Assembly: GCA_017640485.1 (NCBI GenBank)
Contig: JAEPQP010000015.1
Coordinates: 1-34,812 of the forward strand
DNA: 34,812 nucleotides
From: Phycisphaerales bacterium
Lineage (GTDB): Bacteria > Planctomycetota > Phycisphaerae > Phycisphaerales > UBA1924
Direction: 5' to 3'
The notes under the pieces are model-generated. The model saw nothing but the letters and a program-made list of their open reading frames with translations, was not told where the DNA came from and ran no database searches. The position numbers and the translations under genes are program-made. Shown here in pieces: positions 26,206-33,934 of this stretch. How positions within the stretch are numbered: the first letter of the stretch is position 1; the number at the start of each line of letters is the position of its first letter.

Positions 26206-26673
26206 ATGACACCACTCAGCGATCATGACCGGCGTGCGCTCGATGCGGCGTACGAGCAAGCCCTCAAATCACAGAGCGAAGGGGGGATCCCGATCGGTTC
26301 GGCGCTGATGTCGCGTGATGGAACCATCGTTGCGGTTGGTCACAACGAGCGTGTCCAGAGCGGGGATCCCACGGCTCACGCGGAAACAGTTTGTATCCGC
26401 AACGCGGGGCGCCGGCGCGATTGGCACGAGCTCACGCTCGCATCCACGCTCTCTCCATGCGCGATGTGTACAGGTACGGCGGTGCTGCACAGGATCCCGC
26501 GTGTGGTGATCGGTGAGCACGAGACATTCCTGGGTCGAGAAGATTGGCTCACGCAGGAAGGTGTCGAGGTGGTGCTCGCGGACGATCAGCGGTGCATCGG
26601 GTTGATGCGCGCGTTTATCAATGATCGGCCAGAGCTTTGGGACGAGGATATCGGCATTCCGCCGTCTGAATGA
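26206..26673 (+). CDS. Cytosine deaminase-like nucleobase deaminase (Fcy1 type)
   Basis: The 155-residue protein belongs to the zinc-dependent cytidine deaminase-like fold. The zinc and catalytic residues are visible: HAE (in DPTAHAETVCIRNAG) and PCAMC (in STLSPCAMCTGTAVLH). The wider pattern GGIPIGSALMSRDG, IPRVVIGEHETFLG, and the C-terminal LMRAFINDRPELWDEDIG follow yeast cytosine deaminase closely, including the terminal 'PxxWxEDIG' segment. It would convert cytosine to uracil (HGE in yeast, HAE here). It lies tail-to-tail with upp with an 8-bp gap, so both steps of cytosine salvage to UMP are adjacent. Guanine or another base as substrate is possible but less likely. Confidence 0.85.
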   Translation: MTPLSDHDRRALDAAYEQALKSQSEGGIPIGSALMSRDGTIVAVGHNERVQSGDPTAHAETVCIRNAGRRRDWHELTLASTLSPCAMCTGTAVLHRIPRVVIGEHETFLGREDWLTQEGVEVVLADDQRCIGLMRAFINDRPELWDEDIGIPPSE

Positions 26674-26681
26674 GCGGATGG

Positions 26682-27326
26682 TTAGACGGTGCCGTACATC
26701 CGATCGCCCGCATCTCCGAGACCCGGGACGATGTACCCCTTGTCATTGAGATGATCATCGAGCGCCGCGGCGTAGATCGTGAGTCCGGGATGATCATGCT
26801 GCAGTCGCTCGACGCCTTCGGGTGCGGCGACGAGACAGATCATGCTGATGTCTCTGGCGCCCGCTTCCTTGAGCATCGTGATCGCTGCGGAGGCGCTGCC
26901 TCCGGTCGCGAGCATCGGGTCGACGAGGATGACCGGTCCTGCGTCGATGTCGCTTGGGAGTTTGTTGAGATATGCGATTGGCTCGAGCGTATCTTCGTCT
27001 CGCGCTAGGCCGAGGTGTCCGACGCGGGCTTCAGGCATGACCTCGAGGATGCCGTCGATCATCCCGAGTCCGGCGCGGAGGACGGGAACGATCGTGATCG
27101 TCCCTTCGAGGCGCTGTGCGGTTGTCTTGGTGACGGGTGTTTGAATCTCGATGGGTTTGGTCTTGAACGAGCGGGTGACCTCGAAGACCATGAGTCCCGC
27201 GATCTGCGAGAGCGTTGCGCGGAACGGGCGATGCGTGGTCCGTTCATCTCGGATCGTGGACATCTTGTGCGCGATCAGTGGGTGGTCGAACACGACGAGC
27301 GGCGGCTGGGTGATGGTCTGGGACAT
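26682..27326 (-). CDS. upp: Uracil phosphoribosyltransferase
   Basis: The 214-residue enzyme makes UMP from uracil and PRPP in the cytoplasm. The PRPP-binding loop VDPMLATGGSASAAI and the uracil-binding C-terminal region GYIVPGLGDAGDRMYGT are both intact. The N-terminal VFDHPLIAHKMSTIRDE and the RAGLGMIDGILEVMPEARVG segment are also typical. Length and motif order are normal. It is convergent with the deaminase gene and separated from the upstream dockerin gene by a strong terminator, so it is probably transcribed on its own. No unusual features were seen. Confidence 0.97.
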   Translation of the reverse strand: MSQTITQPPLVVFDHPLIAHKMSTIRDERTTHRPFRATLSQIAGLMVFEVTRSFKTKPIEIQTPVTKTTAQRLEGTITIVPVLRAGLGMIDGILEVMPEARVGHLGLARDEDTLEPIAYLNKLPSDIDAGPVILVDPMLATGGSASAAITMLKEAGARDISMICLVAAPEGVERLQHDHPGLTIYAAALDDHLNDKGYIVPGLGDAGDRMYGTV

Positions 27327-27364
27327 GCATGAGTGTATGGAAGGAATCGGGAGTGTGCATCAAA

Positions 27365-27395
27365 AAACCCCGAGACCGCGTGGGTCTCGGGGTTT
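27365..27395 (-). terminator. Intrinsic terminator of the 444-residue dockerin gene
   Basis: AAACCCCGAGACC and GGTCTCGGGGTTT form a perfect 13-bp stem with a 5-nt loop. On the minus strand TTTTTT follows. It lies about 50 bp after the stop at 27445. Confidence 0.92.
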
Positions 27396-27444
27396 GGGTT
27401 TCACACATCTGAGCGTGGTGCTCAGCGAGCGGTCTCAGAGTTGA

Positions 27445-28779
27445 TTATGGGCAACCAGCTGAGAACGCGGTGAGGAATCCGGAGACATCGAAGAAGTCGA
27501 ACAGACCGTCATCGTTGAAGTCTGCAGCGGAGTCTTCGTTGCCGTAGGCAGTGAGGAACGCTGAGATATCGAAGAAGTCGAGGATGTCGTCGCCGTTCAT
27601 GTCTGCTTCACAGACGGAGTCAGCGGTCGGGACGATCGCTGCGAACGAGAGGGTATCGTTGCTCTTGAATGCTTCGGTTGAGACGGTACCGTTGGTTGGT
27701 GCAGCGTTGGTGGTGAACCAGTAGTTGTACATGGTTCCCCAGCGGACTGCGTTGCCCATGAGGTTCTCGGAAGCTTTTTCCGAGTTCCAGGTCACGCCCG
27801 ATACGCCCTCGACTGGAGCCCAGTCGGTTGGGTTGACATTCTCGTCGACGGTTGAGTGGTAGGTCACATCGTTGAACCCGAAGTTCGAGGTTGCGGATGT
27901 CACTGGGACATTGAATGATGCAACGCTGAGGTCGGAGTTCTGGTTGTAGACGCCGTAGTCATAGCGCCAGTTGCCGTCACCGAGGTCGGTTGCCTTGGAA
28001 GCGACGATGATGCGTCCTTCGCCTGGGTAGTCTTGTTCGGTGATGACGACACCAGGATCTTGTGCTTGCCAAGCATAGATTGCAGGGACTTCACGGAAGG
28101 TGGTTCCGGTGGTGTTTGCGTTGAAGCTCGACTGGTTGATGTTGAGCTGGCGGTAGGTCGCGTTGTTGAAGTTGGTGCCGAACTGTGAGTCTTGCTTGTG
28201 GACATAGACACCTTCGACGTAGTAGGTCGCGGTTGAGTCTGCGATGTCCGACTGCTTGACCTGGATGCGCTTGAAGATGTTGTTTCCGCCTTGGTTGATC
28301 CCGGTGTACGGGTAGACGAAATCAGCGGTGAAGCCGTTGACTTCGGTACGAGGACCGAGGTCGGCTTGGTTGCCGTTGAGACCAGCGCCGTATGGGTCGG
28401 AGCAGCCTGGGCCGAGGTGCGAGAAGTCGCCGCCTGGCTGACATGGCTGACAGACATTGCCCTGGAGGGAAGCGAATGAGTGCTTCACTTGGGTGACACC
28501 GAGCTGGGTAAGGCGCTCGGTTTCGTTGTCGTATTTCCAGATGGTGACCGCGATGACCGGGTGGTTTGGTGTGCCGTCGATCCATTCAGCGGGCATGTTC
28601 CCGATGTTACATGCGGTGGTACCGACTGAGTATGCGCGGATGGTTTCGCCTGCGACAACGCGGGTGCCGTGGTTCTGTACATCTGGGAGTGCTCCACAGA
28701 TGACGTCGGTGAACAGGTCACCTGCTGTAGCGGTACCGGTGCAGGCAGCCAACACGGCTGCGAGAGTCAAACGATTCAT
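27445..28779 (-). CDS. Dockerin-tagged cysteine-rich exported protein
   Basis: The start is placed at the ATG at 28777-28779, which follows GGAGG by 8 nt, giving 444 residues. A signal peptide (NRLTLAAVLAACTGTATAG) opens the protein. The next ~150 residues contain cysteine clusters (DVICGALPDV; VGTTACNIGNM; NVCQPCQPGG; GPGCSDPYGAGLNG), suggesting disulphides in an extracytoplasmic domain. I recall similar exported proteins with a 'GTTxCNIG...W...HPVI' core in planctomycetes and other bacteria, but I know no function. The C-terminal tag is ADMNGDDILDFFDIS and ADFNDDGLFDFFDVS ending SAGCP; the first loop has a D where others have G (NGDD). It has its own terminator. Confidence 0.85.
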   Translation of the reverse strand: MNRLTLAAVLAACTGTATAGDLFTDVICGALPDVQNHGTRVVAGETIRAYSVGTTACNIGNMPAEWIDGTPNHPVIAVTIWKYDNETERLTQLGVTQVKHSFASLQGNVCQPCQPGGDFSHLGPGCSDPYGAGLNGNQADLGPRTEVNGFTADFVYPYTGINQGGNNIFKRIQVKQSDIADSTATYYVEGVYVHKQDSQFGTNFNNATYRQLNINQSSFNANTTGTTFREVPAIYAWQAQDPGVVITEQDYPGEGRIIVASKATDLGDGNWRYDYGVYNQNSDLSVASFNVPVTSATSNFGFNDVTYHSTVDENVNPTDWAPVEGVSGVTWNSEKASENLMGNAVRWGTMYNYWFTTNAAPTNGTVSTEAFKSNDTLSFAAIVPTADSVCEADMNGDDILDFFDISAFLTAYGNEDSAADFNDDGLFDFFDVSGFLTAFSAGCP

Positions 28780-28864
28780 TTTTATTCCTCCAGTGGGATT
28801 GTCAGGGGGTTTTGTTGATCCAGAGTACAGGATGAACACGGCAATTGGTAGGGCAATTCAGAGA

Positions 28865-28888
28865 GTTCGGGAACAATTTTCCCTGAAC
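28865..28888 (-). terminator. Candidate terminator hairpin of the M12-like protease gene
   Basis: GTTCGGGAA, loop CAATT and TTCCC-T-GAAC pair with one bulged T. It lies 20 bp after the stop at 28909. No long T-tract follows, so termination may depend on a factor. Confidence 0.4.
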
Positions 28889-28908
28889 ATTGCCCAAACA
28901 TGGATAAT

Positions 28909-30357
28909 TTACGGACAGCCTTGGTTGTAGAGGCCAACGAATGTGCTGAGATCGAAGAAGTCCAGGACGCCGTCTTCGTTGAGATCCGCGATTTCGTACT
29001 GATCGTTGAACAAACTCAGGTACAGTCCGATATCGAAGAAGTCCACATTCCCATCCTCATTCCAGTCGGCCGGGCAGAGCTCGACTTCAGGACTCAGATC
29101 GCAGGGCAGCCCATCAAGGTACTCCAGAATCGCGTCCTGGACTCGCGGGTGTAGTCGCAGATCGATGTTGGAGAGTCCTCCAGGGCAGGTGTGGCAGTAC
29201 GACATGATGGTCGAGTCGAGCGCGTCGGAGCAATCGCCGTTGCCGCACCCGTCGATGATTGGTGTGTAGGAATCGTGCGTGTGTCCGGTCCCGAAGTTAT
29301 GTCCGAGTTCATGGGCAACAACCATGATGTCCCAGTTGCTGTGGGAGTTGTCTTGGAGCGGATTGGGGAAGAACCCGTTGAGGTTGGCGCTGACCCCGAT
29401 GCTCCAGAAGTTGTCGCAGGTTGATGGGAAGTACGCGACACCACCACCCAGATCGCGGGCGCTGAGCCCGTGGACATTGGAGCGTTCGATGCTCGCTTCG
29501 GGTCCGCTGTTGAACTCGTCTTGAACGCGATCGAGGAAGACCCCGATATCGTCGCCGCCGTAGGGATCGTTGTTGGTTTCGTAGGTACGCAGGAACGAGA
29601 GTGAAACAGTCATGTTCACATCGCGGTCGTAGATCGTTGATACAGCGGCAAAGAGCGCCGAGGCATACGACGCCGCGGCTTCGGTATCCCCCGCAAACAG
29701 ATTATTTGAGAACTCAAAGTCGGTATCCACAGCGATGGTTGCGTTGCGTGGTGGACCAAACCCTTGATTTTCCGATGTTTCCGCTGCTTCACGCTTGGGG
29801 CTCATGCTCAGTCCGAGCGGATTGAATCGGGGGTTGTTGACATCGACGCCGCAGTTCTGTCCGAGTGGTTCGATCTCAAGAAGATCCGATGGGAAGACGG
29901 TCAGGTCTCCCGCGGCTTTACCGTTCTGAGAATACACACCGGTCGAGATCACATGAGGTTGTCCCTGAAACTCGATGTACCCCGAGGTCCCGAACCGGGT
30001 CACGGCGATGTACGCGATCTGCGATTCGTCGCTCGCGAGATGACCACGCAGGTGGATGTCGCTCGAGAGATCGATCGGGCGTTCGTTCCCCTGAGCATCG
30101 ACGGAAACGATCAGCGCGTTGTCTGTGAAGGGATTGAATCGTTCGAGTTCGAGCTGGATCTGGGATCCGTCGAGCATCGTAATAGGCAGTTCCACAAGAT
30201 CACCGATCCGGACTTGCGAGAGCACGCTGACATTCGTGAGCGCGGCGGTGGTTGAAGCGTGCTCGATGGTGTGGACATGGGCTGGCTGTGATCCAGCGAT
30301 GGCAGAGAGGGACATCGCCGAGGATGCGGCGGCGGCGAGAAGGAACGGCATCGACAT
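28909..30357 (-). CDS. Dockerin-tagged M12-like zinc metalloprotease
   Basis: The start is placed at the ATG at 30355-30357, because the longer ORF (520 residues) opens with a stretch lacking signal character; this gives 482 residues with the signal peptide SMPFLLAAAASSAMSLSAIAG. An N-terminal pro-domain-like region (~25-200) precedes a reprolysin-like catalytic domain (~205-430). Its zinc motif HELGHNFGTGH has ligands at about residues 349, 353 and 359, and a Met-turn (STIMSYCH) follows. This puts it in the M12/adamalysin-like metzincins, and it should be active. Cysteines near the active site (DGCGNGDC, YCHTCPGG) could form disulphides. The dockerin tag is diverged (ADWNEDGNVDFFDIG, ADLNEDGVLDFFDLS) but still ends GCP. 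A pro-domain cysteine switch was not identified. Confidence 0.88.
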   Translation of the reverse strand: MSMPFLLAAAASSAMSLSAIAGSQPAHVHTIEHASTTAALTNVSVLSQVRIGDLVELPITMLDGSQIQLELERFNPFTDNALIVSVDAQGNERPIDLSSDIHLRGHLASDESQIAYIAVTRFGTSGYIEFQGQPHVISTGVYSQNGKAAGDLTVFPSDLLEIEPLGQNCGVDVNNPRFNPLGLSMSPKREAAETSENQGFGPPRNATIAVDTDFEFSNNLFAGDTEAAASYASALFAAVSTIYDRDVNMTVSLSFLRTYETNNDPYGGDDIGVFLDRVQDEFNSGPEASIERSNVHGLSARDLGGGVAYFPSTCDNFWSIGVSANLNGFFPNPLQDNSHSNWDIMVVAHELGHNFGTGHTHDSYTPIIDGCGNGDCSDALDSTIMSYCHTCPGGLSNIDLRLHPRVQDAILEYLDGLPCDLSPEVELCPADWNEDGNVDFFDIGLYLSLFNDQYEIADLNEDGVLDFFDLSTFVGLYNQGCP

Positions 30358-30660
30358 CTGGTGAGACTCCGGTTTGGATCGTTGAATGGCGAATGCATGC
30401 TGTGGTTCGGGAAAACCAAGCCGTGCGGGAACAGCGCCCTGACGATCGATGAACAGAATGGTGGTACACAACGTGGGGAGAGTTCCCCTGAGTGGATATC
30501 CAATGATTCGGGGTGCTGATTCAATCGGTTCCCTCCAGCGTGCGTGAATTCGCGGTAGATTCCAACGAAATGGGTGATTTCTGGTCGATGCCGTTCGCTT
30601 GCGCGTAAAAAAGCCGCGATCACTCGCGGCTTGTGGGGAGTCAGGATGGGTTTTGGGTTC
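30358..30660. other. Intergenic region upstream of the M12-like protease
   Basis: The gap is about 303 bp. It holds the terminator of nhaA at its right end (30611-30632) and presumably the protease promoter. A small GGGGA-GAGT-TCCCC dyad lies near 30476. I see no promoter hexamer pair, tRNA or further gene. Confidence 0.45.
30611..30632 (-). terminator. Intrinsic terminator of nhaA
   Basis: AAGCCGCGA, loop TCAC and TCGCGGCTT pair over 9 bp. On the minus strand the stem continues into TTTTTT. It lies 28 bp after the nhaA stop. Confidence 0.9.
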
Positions 30661-32337
30661 TTACTCGTCGTCTTCGTCGCCGTCGACGAGCGGTCCCATG
30701 GTTTCGGGCTCGGGTTCCGGCGCGGACTTGCATGTGAGCAAGATGCCTGCACCACCGATTGCTGAGAGCGCGGACGCGACCAGGATCGCGAGTTTGGCGT
30801 GCTCAAGATGGGTAATGCTGTCGGCGTACGCGAGGTTGGCGATGAAGATGGCCATGGTGAATCCGATGCCGCCGAGCATGCCGGCGCCAAAGATGTGTCT
30901 CCAGCTCACGCCGCGTGGGAGCGACGCGATTCCGATCTTGCATGCGAACATGCAGAAGAGTGCAATCCCGACGGGCTTCCCGACAAAGAGGCCGAGGATG
31001 ATACCGATCGCTGCTGGATCGCTGAGATTCTCGCTGATGCCGCCGTGGATCGGGATCCCCGCGTTGGCGAGCGCAAAGATCGGAATGATCACAAACGCGG
31101 CCCATGGGTGGAGGACATGCTCCATGCGATGGAGTGGTGGGAGGACGAGGCGCGAGTTGTGCATGATCGCGTTGACCGCTGCACGGCGTTCTGAGGACTG
31201 GGTCACTGCGATATCCGGATCATCGTGTGCATTGGCAAAGACATCGAGCGCTTTGCGGGTTGAGAACACGAAATTGACCGGATTGACTCGTGCGTGCGCT
31301 GGGATGGTGACCGCGAGGAGCACGCCCGCGATGGTCGCGTGCACGCCGGACATGTAGACGCAGTACCAGAGCGGGAGACCCAGCACAAGGTACAGCGTGA
31401 TCCATCGGACACGGAGCACATTCATGAACATGAGTACCGCAATGATTGAGCCGGCGTATCCAAGATACGCCATCTCTAGGTTCTCGGTATAGAAGACCGC
31501 GATCACGACCAGCGCGCCAAGGTCATCGACGATCGCGAGACTGGTGAGGAAGACTTTGAGCGAGTTGGGGATGCGTGATCCGAGCATCGCGAGGATACCG
31601 ACGGCGAACGCGATATCGGTCGCCATGGGGATTCCCCATCCGGAGATGGTTTCTTTCCCGAAGTTGAATGCAACAAAGATCAATGCCGGGCCGACCATAC
31701 CGCCGAGAGCACCGAAGATCGGGAGTGCAGCACGCTTGGGTGATGCGAGCTCACCTACGAGGATCTCGCGTTTGATTTCAAGACCGACGACCAGAAAGAA
31801 GACCGCCATGAGGAGGTCGTTGATCCAGTGGACCATCGAGAGTCCCTGGTACCAGTGTGGTTCTTTGGGGAGCGGGTGCCAGCCGTCGCCGTGACCTGCA
31901 GCGTGATGATCGTCGTGATGAGGATCTTCGTGGTCTGCTGTGGTGTTTGTCAGATCCGCGGCGAGTTCTTGGGTTTCGTCGAGGAGCTCGTTGACGACAT
32001 CGTCGTGATCATCATGATCATCTGCGTGATCACTCCCAGCAATAGCGGCTGAATCGTGAGCGTCGTCATCGTGATGACCATCGCCGTGATCTCCCCCGCC
32101 GTGCTTATCGTGGGGGTTGTCGGCGACGGTGATGCGGATCTCGGTATCGTTGAAGATCTCTTTGTAGCTGTCGTAGTCTTTGTTCGCCCAGATCATCGCG
32201 ATCGCGGTCATGAGCAGGAGGATGATCCCACCTGAGCTGGAGAGCGATGCGAATCGTTGGAAGGGACGCGCCAAGCGTTCACCCGGCTCTGGGTTCAGGT
32301 CGGCTGCAGCGGTGGGGATGTGATGGTCGTCTGACAT
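30661..32337 (-). CDS. nhaA: Na+/H+ antiporter NhaA with His/Asp-rich insertion
   Basis: The 558-residue protein is an inner-membrane sodium/proton antiporter. Signature parts are present: the loop VVGLEIKREILVGEL, MATDIAFAVGILAMLGSRIP (Asp241, equivalent to E. coli Asp133) and LTSLAIVDDLGAL (Asp271-Asp272, equivalent to Asp163-Asp164, the transport site). It is ~160 residues longer than usual. About 85 residues (~74-158) between transmembrane helices 1 and 2 are rich in His, Asp and Gly, with 16 histidines in blocks such as GGGDHGDGHHDDDAHD and DHEDPHHDDHHAAGHGDG. In NhaA this loop faces the outside. The insertion resembles metal-binding loops of metal transporters; that role is an inference. 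The ATG follows AGGAG and a structured leader. Confidence 0.94.
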   Translation of the reverse strand: MSDDHHIPTAAADLNPEPGERLARPFQRFASLSSSGGIILLLMTAIAMIWANKDYDSYKEIFNDTEIRITVADNPHDKHGGGDHGDGHHDDDAHDSAAIAGSDHADDHDDHDDVVNELLDETQELAADLTNTTADHEDPHHDDHHAAGHGDGWHPLPKEPHWYQGLSMVHWINDLLMAVFFLVVGLEIKREILVGELASPKRAALPIFGALGGMVGPALIFVAFNFGKETISGWGIPMATDIAFAVGILAMLGSRIPNSLKVFLTSLAIVDDLGALVVIAVFYTENLEMAYLGYAGSIIAVLMFMNVLRVRWITLYLVLGLPLWYCVYMSGVHATIAGVLLAVTIPAHARVNPVNFVFSTRKALDVFANAHDDPDIAVTQSSERRAAVNAIMHNSRLVLPPLHRMEHVLHPWAAFVIIPIFALANAGIPIHGGISENLSDPAAIGIILGLFVGKPVGIALFCMFACKIGIASLPRGVSWRHIFGAGMLGGIGFTMAIFIANLAYADSITHLEHAKLAILVASALSAIGGAGILLTCKSAPEPEPETMGPLVDGDEDDE

Positions 32338-32403
32338 TCCTAAAGCTCCTAGAACGCAATGGTCGGTGGAGTCCCCAAAAAGGGGGCGATATTCGTGCGT
32401 TGG

Positions 32404-32464
32404 TCACACTTCTATCGGGCCATGCAGAGGGGTGCATTTACCGTTGAGCGGGAAGTCAGTGTGA
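32404..32464 (-). promoter_or_regulatory. Candidate structured 5' leader of nhaA
   Basis: TCACACT (32404-32410) pairs perfectly with AGTGTGA (32458-32464). Inside it ATGCA (32422-32426) pairs with TGCAT (32433-32437) around GAGGGG. The enclosed layout and position before an ion antiporter could indicate a riboswitch or thermosensor-like leader. I could not match it to a known class. Confidence 0.35.
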
Positions 32465-32479
32465 AAATAGGTAACCCTG

Positions 32480-32506
32480 CACGCGATTCAGGATCCTGAA
32501 CGCGTG
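32480..32506. other. 27-bp near-perfect palindrome after astB
   Basis: CACGCG, one unpaired A, then TTCAGGATCCTGAA and CGCGTG form 13-bp arms with a single bulge. It lies 34 bp after the astB stop. There is no T-tract; it could be an operator or a transcript-end hairpin. Confidence 0.5.
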
Positions 32507-32539
32507 AGCGGGCGATTTCTGCGCTTTGAGATGTACGAC

Positions 32540-33898
32540 TCAGTGCTGGAAGGGGTACAAGGCTGGAAGATCCAGAATCTGGGTCAGTTCGTCGAGGATC
32601 TCGATACACGACTGGGCAAGTGCCGGGTCGAGCAGATCCGACTGGTTGAGTTCATCGGGGTAGCTCCGTGAGACAAAGTCCACAAGTTTGGCGTGGAGTT
32701 CATCGGTCAGGATGACCCCCTGGTGCACCGCACCGAGTTCGGTGTCCGAGAGCGGGACGCGGAGGCGCAGACATGCGGGTCCACCGCCGTTGCGCATTGA
32801 TTCGCGAACATCCAGGTAGTGGACGGCGTTGACCGGGTTCGCGGTATCCGCGACCATCGCATCGATGAACTTGGACACGCGCGGGTTCTCAGAGGATTCG
32901 AGTGGCGCGATCAGAGCCATGGACTGATCGGGGAGTGTGACGATCTGGGAGTTGAAGAGGTACGACTTCACCGCGTCTTCAAGGGAGAAGTCGGTATCGT
33001 GCGCTTCGATCGGGATCAGGGGTTGGCCGAGCGGAGCAGCAAGATCGGTCAGCATGGATCGGGAGGTCGCGAACGCTTGCTCGTGATAGAGGAAGACCCG
33101 CTCATTTCCCGTCGCGATGACATCGTTGTGGAAAACACCCGCATCGATCGCGTCTGGGTGCTGTCGCGCGAAGACGACGCGTGACGCGTTGAGTTTGTGA
33201 TTCCGGACAATCGCTTCGCACGCGGCCCGTGTCTGTCGCGAGGGATAAGTGCGGGCGGAGTTGGACGGATCGTGGACATCGACGCCATAGACGAAGAGTT
33301 CGATCCCAGGCTCGCCGTGGGTGTTCGCAAAACGGACGTGGTTCGCGGCTCCTTCGTCGGCGAATCGTGCTTGCGTGGGGAGGGGATCATGAACAGTGAA
33401 GTGATCCGGGTTCTTGAAGATCATCCGCAGGGCGCGGGTCGTGGTGGGGTGCTCGATCGATCGGTGGAGATTTGACACGAGGTTTGCGGGGGTCAGGTGT
33501 ACCTTGTGGTCCGCGGTGTCGGGGCTCGGAGAGACCGTCGCGGCGTTGGCAGCCCACATGCTGCTGGCGCTCCAGACCGCTGCGAGCAGGGTGGGATCCG
33601 CGTCGTTGGCTTGTGCGAGCAGGTGGGCATCCGGACCTTCAAATCCGATCGCTCGGAGGAACGCGAGGTCGGGTCGTTGCTGAGGAGGGAGGACGCCTTG
33701 CGTGAGACCAAGATCCATCAGCGCCTTCATTTTCGAGAGCCCCTGGAGCGCCGCGGCTTTGGGTTTAGAGATCCCCCCGGCGTTGGAGAGCGAAGCGATG
33801 TTCCCAGCGGACAAGCCCGCGTAGTTGTGCGTCGGGCCGATGAGTCCATCGAAGTTGACTTCTTGGAAACCGCGTGGTGTCGTGTCGTTCATTGGCAT
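32540..33898 (-). CDS. astB: N-succinylarginine dihydrolase
   Basis: The 452-residue protein (from the ATG at 33898; the ORF track uses a TTG six codons upstream) matches AstB throughout. Recognisable blocks are QEVNFDGLIGPTHNYAGLSA, PPQQRPDLAFLRAIGFEG, DTADHKVHLTPANL, DEGAANHVRFA, DAIDAGVFHNDVIATGNE and DVRESMRNGGGPACLRLRVP, the last with the catalytic cysteine. It hydrolyses N2-succinylarginine to succinylornithine, ammonia and CO2 in the AST arginine-degradation pathway. The other AST genes (astA, astC, astD, astE) are not in the window. It follows the metal-permease/DtxR gene by a short gap, an unexpected neighbour. Confidence 0.96.
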   Translation of the reverse strand: MPMNDTTPRGFQEVNFDGLIGPTHNYAGLSAGNIASLSNAGGISKPKAAALQGLSKMKALMDLGLTQGVLPPQQRPDLAFLRAIGFEGPDAHLLAQANDADPTLLAAVWSASSMWAANAATVSPSPDTADHKVHLTPANLVSNLHRSIEHPTTTRALRMIFKNPDHFTVHDPLPTQARFADEGAANHVRFANTHGEPGIELFVYGVDVHDPSNSARTYPSRQTRAACEAIVRNHKLNASRVVFARQHPDAIDAGVFHNDVIATGNERVFLYHEQAFATSRSMLTDLAAPLGQPLIPIEAHDTDFSLEDAVKSYLFNSQIVTLPDQSMALIAPLESSENPRVSKFIDAMVADTANPVNAVHYLDVRESMRNGGGPACLRLRVPLSDTELGAVHQGVILTDELHAKLVDFVSRSYPDELNQSDLLDPALAQSCIEILDELTQILDLPALYPFQH

Positions 33899-33934
33899 GC
33901 GAGAGGATAGGTGCAAACTTGCCGGGAGCTTGGT

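Larger units (their letters stand above)
32338..32539. promoter_or_regulatory. Leader and upstream region of nhaA
   Basis: The 202-bp gap between the astB stop and the nhaA start holds two inverted-repeat structures (listed separately), a CCCC-AAAAA-GGGG mini-hairpin (32373-32386) and the nhaA Shine-Dalgarno (AGGAG). No promoter hexamer pair was clear. Confidence 0.5.

Noticed and set aside
30358-30471. N-terminal extension of the M12-like protease ORF
   Set aside because: The first 38 residues are irregular and precede a typical signal peptide at the ATG at 30357.
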